A stretch of 64,000 nucleotides of DNA from Hippasteria phrygiana (lineage: Eukaryota; Echinodermata; Asteroidea; Valvatida; Goniasteridae): the NCBI GenBank assembly GCA_037893225.1, contig JAZGUH010000256.1, forward strand, positions 434,001 to 498,000, given 5' to 3'. Made by a program: the position numbers and the translations under genes. Position 1 is the first letter of the stretch; each line of letters begins with the position of its first letter. This document shows, one piece after another, positions 33,271 through 44,107 of this stretch. The notes beneath the pieces are model-generated. The model was not told the DNA's origin. It saw only the letters and a list, made by a program, of their open reading frames with translations, and did not search any database.

Positions 33271-33539
33271 AAGGTGTCGAGGCAGTGTTCCAAACAGTGT
33301 GAAAATGGCATTCATTCCGTTTTAGAAACGTTGAACTTTTGCTGCGTGTATTAAGGTTGTTTCACGTTCCAATTGCGCATGCGCAGTAGAGCGCCCTCTG
33401 TAGACCGCATTACCTTTTAAAAAAATCTAAAAATTAGCTGGCCTAACGTTTCGAACTTAAGCAAGTTCTTTCTCAAAGGCAAATGACTGAAACAAACACG
33501 TATTACAAGAGGGGTGGGTGGAGAAACACAAAAGAGAGA

Positions 33540-34104
33540 TTAAGGACCAAAGGAGAGTAGCAGTGGGTGAACATCAAAGGGAGTACAGAGAGGGGAAGGG
33601 ACAGCAAGGAACAAAGGAGTGTGGGGAGGGTAAGATGAAAGAGGGGAGGGATGAAGATGGGGAAGGGGAACAAAGGAGTGTGGTAAAGGGGGGGGGGGGG
33701 GAAATAGGAGGTGGTTGAGACCATGTGGTTGAATAGTCCGAAGACGTTTCATCCACACTTTTTCCCTGCTGAGGCGAACTGAGTCCTTGCGGTGGCCAAG
33801 TGATTCTATGCCCTGTAGAATCATATCAGAAATGGAATGGTTAGGCAAGTTGAAGTGGTGACCAACAGGGGTGTCCATTTTCTTGGTGTTCACAGTCGAT
33901 CGATGGCCATAGAAACGCTTTTTGAGCGTGTTCTTGGTCTCCCCGACATACTGGATTCCACAAACCCTGCAAGAAATGAGATATATGACATTAGAGGTGT
34001 TGCAAGTAATGTTACATTTGGTTCTGTGAGTAGTGCCACAGAACCAATGCGAGTAGTGCAATTTGTTTGGCTTAAAAAAGGTAGAGGGGAACAACATGAC
34101 ACAA
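33540..34104 (-). pseudogene. Penelope-like element 3' fragment: GIY-YIG endonuclease domain
   Basis: The minus-strand frame contains NVIYLISCRVCGIQYVGETK and TLKKRFYGHRSTVN, then PVGHHFN..LPNHSISDM and WMKRLRTIQPHGLN. This is a GIY-YIG nuclease domain with the two Tyr motifs, the catalytic Arg and the C-terminal P-x-GLN signature of Penelope-like retroelements. The reverse transcriptase is missing: a MITE adjoins at 34105. After GLN the frame continues only as Pro/Leu-rich translation of C/T tracts, so the true domain ends near 33710. Related tails occur around 51300-51480 and 52090-52440. Confidence 0.75.
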
Positions 34105-34224
34105 GGGTGCGTTCCACTTACGCAAACGTTCGCCAACGTTCGCCAAATTTGTGTGCACATCCAATGGAAAATTGTTAGCGTAGTTGGCCAACGTTGGCAA
34201 CATTCGCGTTAGTGGAACGTACCC
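34105..34224. mobile_element. MITE with GGGTGCGTTCCACT ends
   Basis: The left end gggtgcgttccacttacgc is inverted at the right (reverse complement ggggtacgttccactaacgc). The 120-bp unit interrupts the upstream side of the Penelope-like fragment. A degraded relative lies at about 10590-10635. Confidence 0.65.
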
Positions 34225-34240
34225 CAGTTCTAGCACATGT

Positions 34241-34502
34241 CTAGTCTTGGTTTCAAGACCTTCGCATTGCTTTTAGCCGAAATGGATTAATTCAGAATAT
34301 TAATACAGAGTGCGCTGTGGTTGGTTCGTATTTTCGCATTGCTTTTAGCCGAAATGGATTCATTCAGAATACAGAGGGCGATGTTTAGCGGTTCGTGGAG
34401 ATAGCGCCCTCTAACAGCGATGGTTCGTGAGTGATCCGCGGGTGACGTCGCGTTTGCGTGATCGCGGAATAGACAACAGGAAGGTCTTAGAACCAAGACT
34501 AG
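34241..34502. mobile_element. MITE with CTAGTCTTGG ends and CACATGT TSD
   Basis: Starts ctagtcttggtttcaagacc and ends with the inverse ..aaccaagactag, flanked by CACATGT at 34234-34240 and 34503-34509 (up to 9 bp if AG is counted). It contains a direct repeat of cgcattgcttttagccgaaa. Shares its TIR with the long element at 18136-19757. Confidence 0.8.
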
Positions 34503-34509
34503 CACATGT

Positions 34510-35550
34510 CGGCAGTTTGTTCCCCTCGGCTGTGGCGCTGCATTCAAGATGGCCGCGGAATGTGAAACTCCCTTTTTCTGAAAAACTCAAAACACATACA
34601 TCCAAGCACAGTGGTACATGCCTCATTGGGGAAAGTTAGTTGATATGGTAAGATATCAGACTAGCCAATCTCTACCACGGAAAATTGTGTGCCCAATCGG
34701 GTACAACTTTAAAATGAAAATATTTAGGCCAAAACGATTTTCTGCTGTTATGGTCCAAAAATCCTCGAAACCAAATTACCCTGAAATTTTCAGAAATTTG
34801 TAGACGCAACAAAGAAATCAAACAAGATCACACAGGATACTGTAACAAGCCAAGCGCAATGATTTTGTTTACTGAATTATCCCACTAAAAAATATACAGA
34901 GTTATATCTAGAATGTTCTTACAATAGATGTAATTTTATAAAATATTAATGGAGCTTACTTTTTATTATGATGAGACATTTTGACTGCTACTGCACATGC
35001 TGTGTACCACACTACATGTATATAGGTGAATCCAACCAAGCTTTCATGAGTAGGATGAATGCGGCCATGATTGGGGGCATTCGCGCCTGAAAAGTGACAA
35101 GTGCGTTGTATAGCTACAAGCATTGATTGTATTCAGTCGCGAGAGCTTGGGGCTGACAATGCCACGGTATCATCCAGGCAATGGCCGCCCATGTTTGACC
35201 ACTACTGGTCAATAACAAAGAAGTTCGGATTCGTCTGCAACCTGAGCCCGCGGACACGCTTAATATTTATGCAAATTGAAATTGAAAACGAGGCTAAAGG
35301 AATCTCTCGGCGAAACATTTGAAGCAAGATATGGGACAGAGGGAACCCCCCCCCCCCTCTTTTGTGTTGGTCATTGTGTTCCCGGAATCTCAGGAATTCC
35401 TTTCAGATATCTGGGGGGATGTGTTAGGTAACAATAGTCTGGAGTGTGTATAGGGTATTGGGACAAGAGGGGGGGGGGGGGGGGGGGGTACCCCTTGGTC
35501 CCATCTTGCTGGGTATACGGCGAGAAGCTCCTCCGGGATTCAAATATACA
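34510..35550. other. No gene recognised
   Basis: AT-rich sequence with C tract (35346-35358) and G tract (35469-35488). No supported exon or TIR pair was found. Confidence 0.4.
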
Positions 35551-35552
35551 TG

Positions 35553-35837
35553 GTCATTCCATAACTTTGGGGTACGGGTCCAAAAGTGACATTTTTGGTG
35601 TCCCTGTTACATAGTGCATGTATAAGATTTTGCAATTCCGCACACATTCTTTAATGCCTTCTATCTCCAAGAGTCATTGTGTAAAGCAAAGTACACGTAC
35701 CTGCCAAACAAGTACAAACTAGTGTGAAGTCAATTTTAATAATACTTGACGGGAAATTACAGGTGTAACAGGGACACAAAAATCAGTCAGGTGTAACAGG
35801 GACACCAAAATATGTCACCCCTAATTTATAGAATGAC
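35553..35837. mobile_element. MITE with GGTCATTC(C/T)ATAA ends
   Basis: The left ggtcattccataactttggg, then gtgacatttttggtgtccct, is inverted at the right. The inner repeat tggtgtccctgttac occurs twice on each side in total. About 285 bp. Confidence 0.6.
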
Positions 35838-37225
35838 CCACATGTATTAGCAATACATGGGGGTTGCCTGTGCTAAAAATAATGCACCTTTCCCCACCCC
35901 TCCCCGGTCTCCCCACGTAATGCTGTTATTTTAGGAGTGGCCAAAGTTTTCATCCGTGGCGGCCGTGGGCACGAAAATTACAACTTCCTACGTCCGGGGT
36001 GGGGGTAGCCCGGGGGAGGGGACAATTGCTAAGTGCATTATTTTGAGCATACGCAACCCCCTGCATTACTAATATGCTGATGCATTTAATATATATATAT
36101 TTTTTCTTTCTATATTTAATTGTGGTTCTTTTTTGTTGTATTATTTTTTTTATATTTGTATCTTGTGCCATGAACTTGTGGGAAAAAACATTATTAATAT
36201 GCATCGCAGGGGGAACTGGAACCAAATTGGAACATTTGACGTAGAGTAAAACAAAATATGAATTTTTCCCTGGACAGTTTAGGGCAAAATGTTTTTCCAG
36301 TAAATTTCACTTGTATCATGAAACGGAAATTTTGAAATTTACTTTAATTGTTTTTCTCAAACTCTGGGGGAAACTTAATTACAGCCCTGTATTCGGGTTT
36401 ACTAATCCGTAAAGTTTTTGTCTTTTTTTCGGGGGGGGGGGGGGGCAAATGTGAAAAGTGAAAAGTTCCAATTTGGTAACCAGGTTCCCCATTGACTTGT
36501 GCGCAAAAATCAAGCCATGTTCATCCAATAAGTGGCCTTAGTACACTCGTTTCGTAATTATGACTTCTTTAAAAGTCTGTCTGAGTATAATAGAAATTCT
36601 ACCTTTGCTAATGATATGTCATCAATGAAACGGATACAATCAATATAAAATGAGTACCGACCGTTTTGACTGCAGGTAACTCGACGATAATGCAGATAGT
36701 AAAGAGGAGTGTAGGATTACAATGTACAAATTGGTTATGAATAAATTAGATGAGAACCCATTAAGAAATACTGTACAGTCGTCAATCACAAAGTAAATGG
36801 ATAAACTATTAGGCCTGCGGGATTACAATGTCCCCAATGGTGATGAATAAAGTGCATTAAAGAAGACAACATTGTTGAAAGTCAAAATGCCCAAGGGCTC
36901 TGGATCATCCTGTACTTTTTCCCTCCCCCGCTCACCACCAACCCCCCTTTTGTTACCTCTTTCGTTCTTCACCCCTGGACAAGGCGAAATTTTGAAAAAG
37001 TATTGACGCATAAAACTGTTGTAGAAAAAACAAAAGACCACATGTTAATGGTCGGATATCATTTGCCTAACATTCATTTTGTATGTAAAAGATAGTACAT
37101 TGTACCTTTAACCATCAGTGCAATTTAGAAACGTATGCAAATTACTTGAAAGCCCCCAAACGTATACGCCTGAGCGCTAGCGGGCCGGAGGCCAGAAGGC
37201 TGAACAATAGAGTACTTATCGGATT
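35838..37225. other. No gene recognised
   Basis: Contains a TA microsatellite (36090-36100) and a G tract (36431-36445). No coding or transposon signal I can support. Confidence 0.4.
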
Positions 37226-37233
37226 ACATGTAC

Positions 37234-37256
37234 CATGGAGGAAGCCTTCCTCCATG
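37234..37256. mobile_element. P-type transposon excision footprint 2 (23-bp palindrome, 7-bp TSD)
   Basis: Arm CATGGAGGAAG, one C, arm CTTCCTCCATG, flanked by CATGTAC at 37227-37233 and 37257-37263. The architecture is identical to 20294-20316 (11 + 1 + 11, 7-bp TSD) but the arm sequence differs at three positions, as expected for a related subfamily. Confidence 0.7.
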
Positions 37257-37488
37257 CATGTACAATATAATGTACCTGGATTACATGTACAATGTACCTG
37301 GATGACACGTTTTTTTGCGTGGATGACTGTTGTCTGGAGGTTTGGCAATAAACACGTGCATGTATATTATGTTTCTTTGAGTGATTGTAAAAGTATTGAA
37401 CCTAACCCCAAGGGTGTGTGGAAATTCGTATTGATATTGATGGTTCAGCAGTGTTAGGGTTAAATATTTCAAGTTTCATATAGCCAAT

Positions 37489-38252
37489 GGGCCGAATAAA
37501 TAAAAGTTAGCAATTGCTTATCTAGCAAAAGCTCAAGCAATAACAATTGCTTGACAAAGCTTTCGCAGTCCATCGCTGATTGGCGTTGGTCACATCTGTA
37601 TTCGATACGGGGAATCGTATCCAGGTTGCATGCTGAGCAGATAAGCGGTCCAAAGTAATTGCAATGACAGTAGAAGAAGTAGGCTGAGTTATTATGGCCA
37701 TCCCCTTTCAACCGACGTCTGAAAATCCGGATCCGCTAAGTACCGTACCGCAAAGTTGTTTCCATGCGTTGAATTTGTGACAACGTCCACCACGAGTCTC
37801 ATAATTTTCTGGCAGCAAAGTCTGTGCAAACTCCACATTTTCCTTATCAAACCGAAAGAGTTGATGGTAAGTTGGAGGATTGGTCTCATCACGATTCATC
37901 CTATTCTGGTACACCTTATAGGATGTGTTCTTACATTCATAAAATAATGAGGCCATGATGACAGCAGCAGTACAACATGTGCAATATGGTTGTGTTAGCA
38001 AAAGCGCAAGCTCCTCACGGAGGGCCTTGCAAAAATACAAGCAAATGCTGAAGGTCATTAGTAAAATGTCACTTTTATTTATATGTTAAAAAGCAAGTGC
38101 TAATCACTCTAGCATTTTCTTACGAAAAAAATAGCAATTGCTTTTGCTCACTAGTCCTAACATCTACTTGCAAGCAATTGCTAACTTTTATTTCATCAAG
38201 ATTTAAGAAAATCGCTAATAAAAGTAATTGCTAGTTTATATTTATTCGGCCC
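37489..38252 (-). mobile_element. Harbinger (PIF) element, deletion derivative, AAT TSD
   Basis: The ends gggccgaataaataaaag and (reverse complement) gggccgaataaatataaa are flanked by AAT (37486-37488, 38253-38255), the 3-bp duplication characteristic of PIF/Harbinger. The interior holds a nuclease remnant on the minus strand. 764 bp in total, against about 3 kb or more for autonomous elements. Confidence 0.8.
37550..37956 (-). pseudogene. Harbinger nuclease N-terminal remnant
   Basis: Minus strand from MASLFYECKN: YHQLFRFDKENVEFAQTLLP, then ETRGG, and KQLCGTVLSGSGFSDVG, followed by a stop (about 37708). In the same frame it continues ITQPTSSTVIAITLDRLSAQ and WIRFPVSN. These match the helical N-terminal region of HARBI1-like nucleases (the ..QLC-x-AL..TGSF..VVG, ..SQ-x-S.., IRFP pattern). 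The catalytic DDE half is deleted and a nonsense codon interrupts what remains. Confidence 0.65.
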
Positions 38253-38255
38253 AAT

Positions 38256-39224
38256 ATTAAGATGTTTCTGATATTTCAGCGCTGTAGGACAGTGTATATG
38301 CATATAGGGTTTAGTCGTTTTCCTAGTTCCGGATTTTTCCTAGCTCCGAATGAAGGTGAAACCTCTCTTTATCAACATCGTTTTGGATATAAAACACTGG
38401 CGCTTCATTGACATAAGGTTTCATTATCCTTCTTTTAAAATGTTACGCCTCATTCTTACTCCTCAAAACAAATTATTTTAAGAAAACTACTCGCTTTACA
38501 CGTTAAAGCTCCTATTCGAGGTGCCCGGAAGTTTGGTTTCTCGTCAACTCGCGTACGTTCTCGGGGTCAACTTCCACGCTCTTTTGCTGCACATTCCTGC
38601 ATATTTGTCATTCCAATTCATTGTAAGCATTTTGCTGGGCTCTTTTATCAAGCTTTCTTGCTAAAGCAAGGCAGTGCTGAGGGACATTCGTCCACATGCT
38701 ATCTTGGAGAACACACCTACATTTTTAAATGTTTTTGTCCAACCATACTCGAGGTTTTCTTGAAGTTGTGGCACAATCGCTGGTCAGCCAAGGCGGGTGA
38801 GTACACATTTTGGTACATGATTTTTTCCCTCCAAATTTCTTAATCGAGTCTTGCACTGTAGAATAAAGTGAGTTAACTCAAAACCTCAATTAATTAATAA
38901 CCCTTTTTTCATGTTTTTGTTAACATTCTTAATTGTAAAGTTTGGATGGAATAATTCATTCTGCTCATTGTACGGTTTTAGGAAAATGTTTCATGTTCTG
39001 TAGCCAAATTTAATATTTTTGCCGTCCGATATGTTTGTCGATGTGATACTGCAAGATCGATCAAGTTATATAAAGTACACATACCTTAACGTCTAACTTT
39101 ACTTTGGCTACAATAGCTATGTAGATCTCTTGAAATTAAATTGCTGATGTATGGCTAAATTTATTTTTCAAACTGTTATACACATGTGCACAAATCATTT
39201 GCGAAAATGGTCTGTGGTTTGAAA
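38256..39224. other. No gene recognised
   Basis: AT-rich, with no TIR pair or exon supported. Confidence 0.4.
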
Positions 39225-39436
39225 ATAAGCCAGTTCGGTATTTCAACTGCGCAATGACATTTTATCCCGAATGACCCGCGTGACCTAACGCGCGCGTGTG
39301 AACGCAAAAGGTGGTCGCACAACGCGCACGTGTTAAATTCAATCAGAATGGGCGTTCGCGTGACATGGCGGGCGTGACATTACGTCAGCAATTTTATCAC
39401 GAATAACCTTTGACCTTTGAGATACCGAACTGGCTT
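39225..39436 (+). mobile_element. MITE family 'ATAAGCCAGTTCGGTAT', copy 3
   Basis: Same family and orientation as 4351-4547. Its right end (..gataccgaactggctt) abuts the 7-bp TSD of the palindromic footprint at 39441. Confidence 0.8.
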
Positions 39437-39440
39437 GTTG

Positions 39441-39467
39441 CATGGAGAAATAAGACATTTCTCCATG
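39441..39467. mobile_element. P-type transposon excision footprint 3 (27-bp palindrome, 7-bp TSD)
   Basis: Arm CATGGAGAAAT, spacer AAGAC, arm ATTTCTCCATG, flanked by CTTGTTG at 39434-39440 and 39468-39474. The arms equal those of footprint 1, with five extra spacer bases. Reading through, CATGGAGAAATAAGAC parallels the P-element terminus CATGATGAAATAACAT. Confidence 0.75.
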
Positions 39468-39604
39468 CTTGTTGTTACGTTGTTTCCTTTTCTCAAAGAC
39501 GGCCCTGCACCGGGCATGTTTTGTTCTTGGTTATTGTATAATGTTCATTTAATATAATTCATTCTTTATGTAAAAAGAAGTGCCGGGATGAGGTATTGCT
39601 ATAG

Positions 39605-40732
39605 TATAGGTTTTCCCGGTCAATTTTGCAAAATGTTCATTCATTTAAATACAAAGTTAATTCAATTCCGCCGAGATTTTTATAATCGCTCTGAACACGC
39701 GTTTAATTTTCGCTACCAGAACGTTTGCGATTCCATTTCAGTTCAATCAAGTGTTTGTGCAGAACCTTTCGTTTATGTCCAATTGGATTCATTTGCACGA
39801 CTTCTTTATCGCTTTTAGAGGGCGAAATTCAAACATTGACCATTATATTTTACTTTTAGTGTAATGCCATCTGCACCAAATCCAGTTTAGGGGTTCTTTT
39901 CATTAACCGTCAATCAAATTAGCCATACCTGAAATCAATTAGAATGAAATTCTAAGCTGCATCATGCATTATTGGTTGTAAAAAGAAATCTCTGTAGTTG
40001 ATGGAGTGACATCAAATTAAGATCGAATTTATCAGACTGTATTTTGTTCTTCATTCGATTTTTTCCTTTTCCATTGTTTACCTATGTTGAGCGCAATCTG
40101 GAGTTTTGCGCAAGTTTATTGTACTCCCTCCTGAGTTATTTTCCCTTTGAATGAAATCCATTCATAGGGATATGAACTCAGGAGGGGGTACAATAAACTT
40201 GCGCAAAACTCCAGATTGCGCTCGACACCTACATAGTCTTTAACATAAAGAACTTGTATTTATTCTTACACTTTGCATTACATTCGGTCAAATTCCCCTT
40301 TCCACTCGGCTCGAAGCCACCACTGACTACATCATTCTGAGATCAAGCCGATGGAGATATGTAAACTTTGTACATGAGCGTACCATCTCATTTCAATTTC
40401 TGCTTAAATTTATAAGATGCTGCATTAGCTTCAGAATTCTGTGATGTAATCTGCTATTTTGAATGAAAAAGAAAACTTACTTTTGTTTGCACATTCACGA
40501 AATTGTATTCCCGAACTCAGCTGGAAAAAGGCATGCTTGCGTAAATTTGTGGACAGGTAACGTAACTGGCCGCCTTTTACACTCAAAACCTAATGCACGT
40601 ATACAATGAAAACGATTGAACTTTCGTTGAATTGAAACCGGATTAAAGACGTGCATTCAGATTCAGACGAAATTGAATGAGGGATTTTCCGAAGTGGATC
40701 AACACTTTTCGAAATTGTCCGGGAAAACCTAT
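39605..40732. mobile_element. Non-autonomous Tc1/IS630-type element (TATAGGTTTTCCCGG ends)
   Basis: The left tataggttttcccggtcaat and (reverse complement) right ataggttttcccggacaatt match the TIRs of the transposase-bearing relative at 53447-55710. About 1.13 kb without a transposase. A nested inverted repeat occupies 40092-40225. Confidence 0.7.
40092..40225. mobile_element. Nested palindromic MITE
   Basis: gcgcaatctggagttttgcg..caagtttattgtac..ctcctgag is inverted at 40168-40225. The arms are ~50 bp with a ~35-bp loop. It lies inside the 39605 element. Confidence 0.75.
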
Positions 40733-40891
40733 GTAATGTTTTAACTCAGATAGCGTTTAAAGTACATGATTAAATATACGTTCCGCTTGTATATATGGTT
40801 GATTTTCTTATTAAAACTGTTCATGCTGTGTAGTCTAAAGAGACTTCTTGAAGATTCTTAACTTACAAAAACGATTGCAGGAAAGGTATTT

Positions 40892-41534
40892 GGGTCTATC
40901 CACACTAATGACCCCATTTGGTGTGACATGGGAGGAGAATTTCAGATTGTAGTTATTATATAAAATAATTTTCCATTGATTTTTGTCACAATACATTCAG
41001 TACCCATCAACAAGTTTGTTTTAGCAAAATAATCGACATCTAACAGAGTATGTATGAATTTAGACCTGGAATCATCTTCAAGATATTATGTTTGTAACAT
41101 ATCAAACGTGTACAATTTCTGGACGGACATTTGTCACAAAATGTCCGTCCATGTTTGAACATAATCTATATCACATCTTAATTTGTTAAAATACCTCAAA
41201 ATTTGTCATAATTTCCATTGATAACAATCCTGACATTGTCAGAGATGTAAACTGACCAACATTTTGGAATGTTACTAAATTCCTCTTTTCTTTTTCCAGT
41301 CAATAATAAAAAGATGTCTGTCCATGTTACAAACATAATGTCTTGAAGATGACCCTCTAATTTCTTATATATCCTGAGTGTTATCCTATTTTTTATGTCA
41401 GTGTGATCACTAACAGCTCTGGAAAACATCAGAAAAACATTTTAGAAAAAAACTTGATTTGATGTCCCTCTTCCATGTCTTACTCCCATTGCTATCTTTT
41501 GATGCTAAATGGTCCCTTTAGTGTGGACAGACCC
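40892..41534. mobile_element. MITE with GGGTCTRTCCACACTAA ends
   Basis: The left gggtctatccacactaatga is inverted at the right (reverse complement gggtctgtccacactaaagg). 643 bp, AT-rich interior, no coding sequence. Confidence 0.65.
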
Positions 41535-42574
41535 ATTTATAAGTTAGTCAATTTATTCCCGTCTCAGCATGTGCTATTTCCTATAACCACTCGCCGTTAT
41601 ATGCGACATAATGTCAGGAGTTGCCATATCTATTTTTATACAACGCCTAAATAGGTCCTTGTTAATAATGACAAATATTCCATTGTATAATTTACGTCAT
41701 ACATCTTGCAATTAGAGGTCAATTTACCGTGTAGTTTAGTTCCATTCGTTTCGCTCAGTTGCACGCGCGCCGAGATATCGATCGCGGAGCATTGCAGCAT
41801 AAAGGCCGGTTCATAGTAGATATCAGAATAAACTAGATCGGAAGCGCCGTTACCCAGGCGAATTCGCTTTGCCCTCAAATTCGCTTCGCCCTCAAATTCG
41901 CTTCGCCCTCAAATTCGCTTGAATTATAAACCGGCCTTTACGCGTGGACCCTACAATGTACATGGCCATGGAAATGAAACAAAATTGAAGTGTAAGTATT
42001 TTTTCATAAAACCTCAAATGATAAGCATCTATAGGTGTTGTATATTAAAAACGAACAATTTATTTTCTTTCTATTTGTGCAGTGGTGTAAACGGTTATGG
42101 CAGTGTCCCCCCCCCCCCCAACTTTCCCCCGTGTAGCATAATTTTTGTATGGATCATTGGCTTTTACGTGCACCAGTATGCACCAGAATACACAAAGATC
42201 AACACACATTTTCAAAAATTTCCCAAGAGACACCGAGTACGTGACAAAATGCTTATTAATTATTGTTGGTTGTGTGCTTTTTCCTCCGCCCCCCCCCCCC
42301 CCCCCCACCACTTTGACAAGAAATTGCTTCCGCTGTTTGCTGCTAATCATCTGTGCCGTTTGTTAGGGTGTTCAATGAAAACTCCTTTAATTTACCTTGT
42401 CACAAAGGTTGACAAAATCATTTTGTATTTTAGGAGCGTATTGCAGGGGTAGCGCGTTAATAGCAAAGTCAATGTATACTAATTTGCAACCATGGTGAAT
42501 ACCGGTGTGAAGGGGTAATGTTTTTTTTTATGAATGCCCCCGATGGACACGCCATAATAAGCTTTACTGCAGAC

Positions 42575-42805
42575 CAGTGGCGTAGGCAGGCTCTTCCTAG
42601 AGGGGGGCATGGCTATTTTCAAGGGAGAAAATTCGCTATAGTAACGCATATAGTAACGCAAATGCGCTATAGTAACGCATATCCCAATTTTCTAGAGGGG
42701 GGGGGGGGGGGAAGAGAGGGGGGGGGGGCAAGAGTTCCCAGGGGGGGGGGGGAAGTTGCCCCCCTTGCCCCCCCCCCCCCCCCCCCCGCCTTGGCTACGC
42801 CACTG
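42575..42805. mobile_element. hAT-like MITE, CAGTGGCGTAGGCAGG ends, 8-bp TSD, G/C-tract core
   Basis: The ends cagtggcgtaggcagg and (reverse complement) cagtggcgtagccaagg are flanked by CTGCAGAC at 42567-42574 and 42806-42813. The CAGTGGCGTA start is typical of hAT elements. The core is long G runs then C runs that can pair. The empty counterpart is at about 14365-14385. Proline/glycine-rich frames across it are homopolymer translation. Confidence 0.85.
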
Positions 42806-43099
42806 CTGCAGACCACTGGTCATAAAGAGACTAATAATATCAGCCAAGCTACCTCAAACATAATTATATGTATATTGTATAGCCTTGCCATTGTTGTGTC
42901 TACACTATTAGTCCAACCTCATGTTCGCGTCATTATTATCTTGGAGGTTTATTATTTTATTCAAAGGTTTCGATACCCTCCACGGGTATGGGGGAAAAGG
43001 GTACCGTTACCCCCCCCCCCCCCCCCTTTTTTCCCTATACCCTATAAGCACACTCCAGATTATTGTTATCTAACACATCCCCTAGATTTCTGAATAGAA

Positions 43100-44100
43100 T
43101 TCCTGAGATTCCGGGAACACAATGACCAACACAAAAGAGGGGGGGGGGGTCCCTTTTCCCCCATATCGCGCTTCATATGAAGGTTTCAGCAGCCTGTCAG
43201 TAAAGCCATAAATTGTTAAATGTATAATGTACGACGCCACTCATTACGTCAATTATAAGCCTGCATATTTCATGTATAGGCCTACCGCATCGGTGCTCAC
43301 GCACTAGACTGGTTCCCGCCTCTACTGCTATCAATTAAATACCGCAGCAGAGATGGGAACTGTGGTTATTTGCATATGCGTTGCTTGCTTGTGTTGCGCG
43401 CGAAGCCCTGGGAAAACGATACGTGGACATGCGTGATTTTTACACGAATGTCAACTTTAAATGGAGTATTGTGTGGCTTTAACTTCAAGAATTTTCGAAT
43501 TTGTTGAAAAAATGTACTTGTGACTTGAATTGAAAAAAAATGACTTGGTAAAAAGTTGGCTGCAAATTAACACTCGCTGCCACGTAGGTATAGTGGACCA
43601 TTCCTCCGTATGGGTGGACGATCTGAGTGGCGATATTGTGACAGAGAGCTTTGTTTGGCGGTGTTAAGTTTTGAAAGTTGTTTAGGCCTATGCGTTTGTA
43701 CATTAGGATTTTAAGATCGCTAACCGTTCACAACATTTTTATCATGCCGTAATTTGTAGACGATTTTATCGCCATATCGGCGATATAGCGGGAAGACAAT
43801 ATCGACTACGAAAAAGAATCAGTATCGCCAGCGCTAGGTCAGAAGCTGATTATGAAACACAAGAAGTCATCAGGGCACATGTTGAAGTGGGGGAGATCTA
43901 CAGCTGCATCACGCTGTCATGAAACTGGGCATTTTATTATTTGTTTAATTGAATGGCAAATCAATATTTTAAGATCGAAAATTGGGGTGGGTGGGTGGGT
44001 CAAACAAATTTCGAAAAAACATCGAAATTTTTAAACATTGAAAATTTTGAATGGCCCCTAAGCATTAATTTTGTCTCAGTGAATTTCAATAGAGAAGCTA
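43100..44100. other. No gene recognised
   Basis: G tract at 43139-43149; the rest is AT-rich without supported exons. Confidence 0.4.
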
Positions 44101-44107
44101 AATATAG

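Noticed and set aside
33540..33720. Proline/leucine-rich C-terminal extension after the GIY-YIG domain
   Set aside because: Read-through of C/T-rich tail sequence; the family domain ends at the P-x-GLN motif.
42518..43093. 191-codon frame with Gly and Pro runs
   Set aside because: Homopolymer G and C tracts inside a hAT-like MITE produce it.
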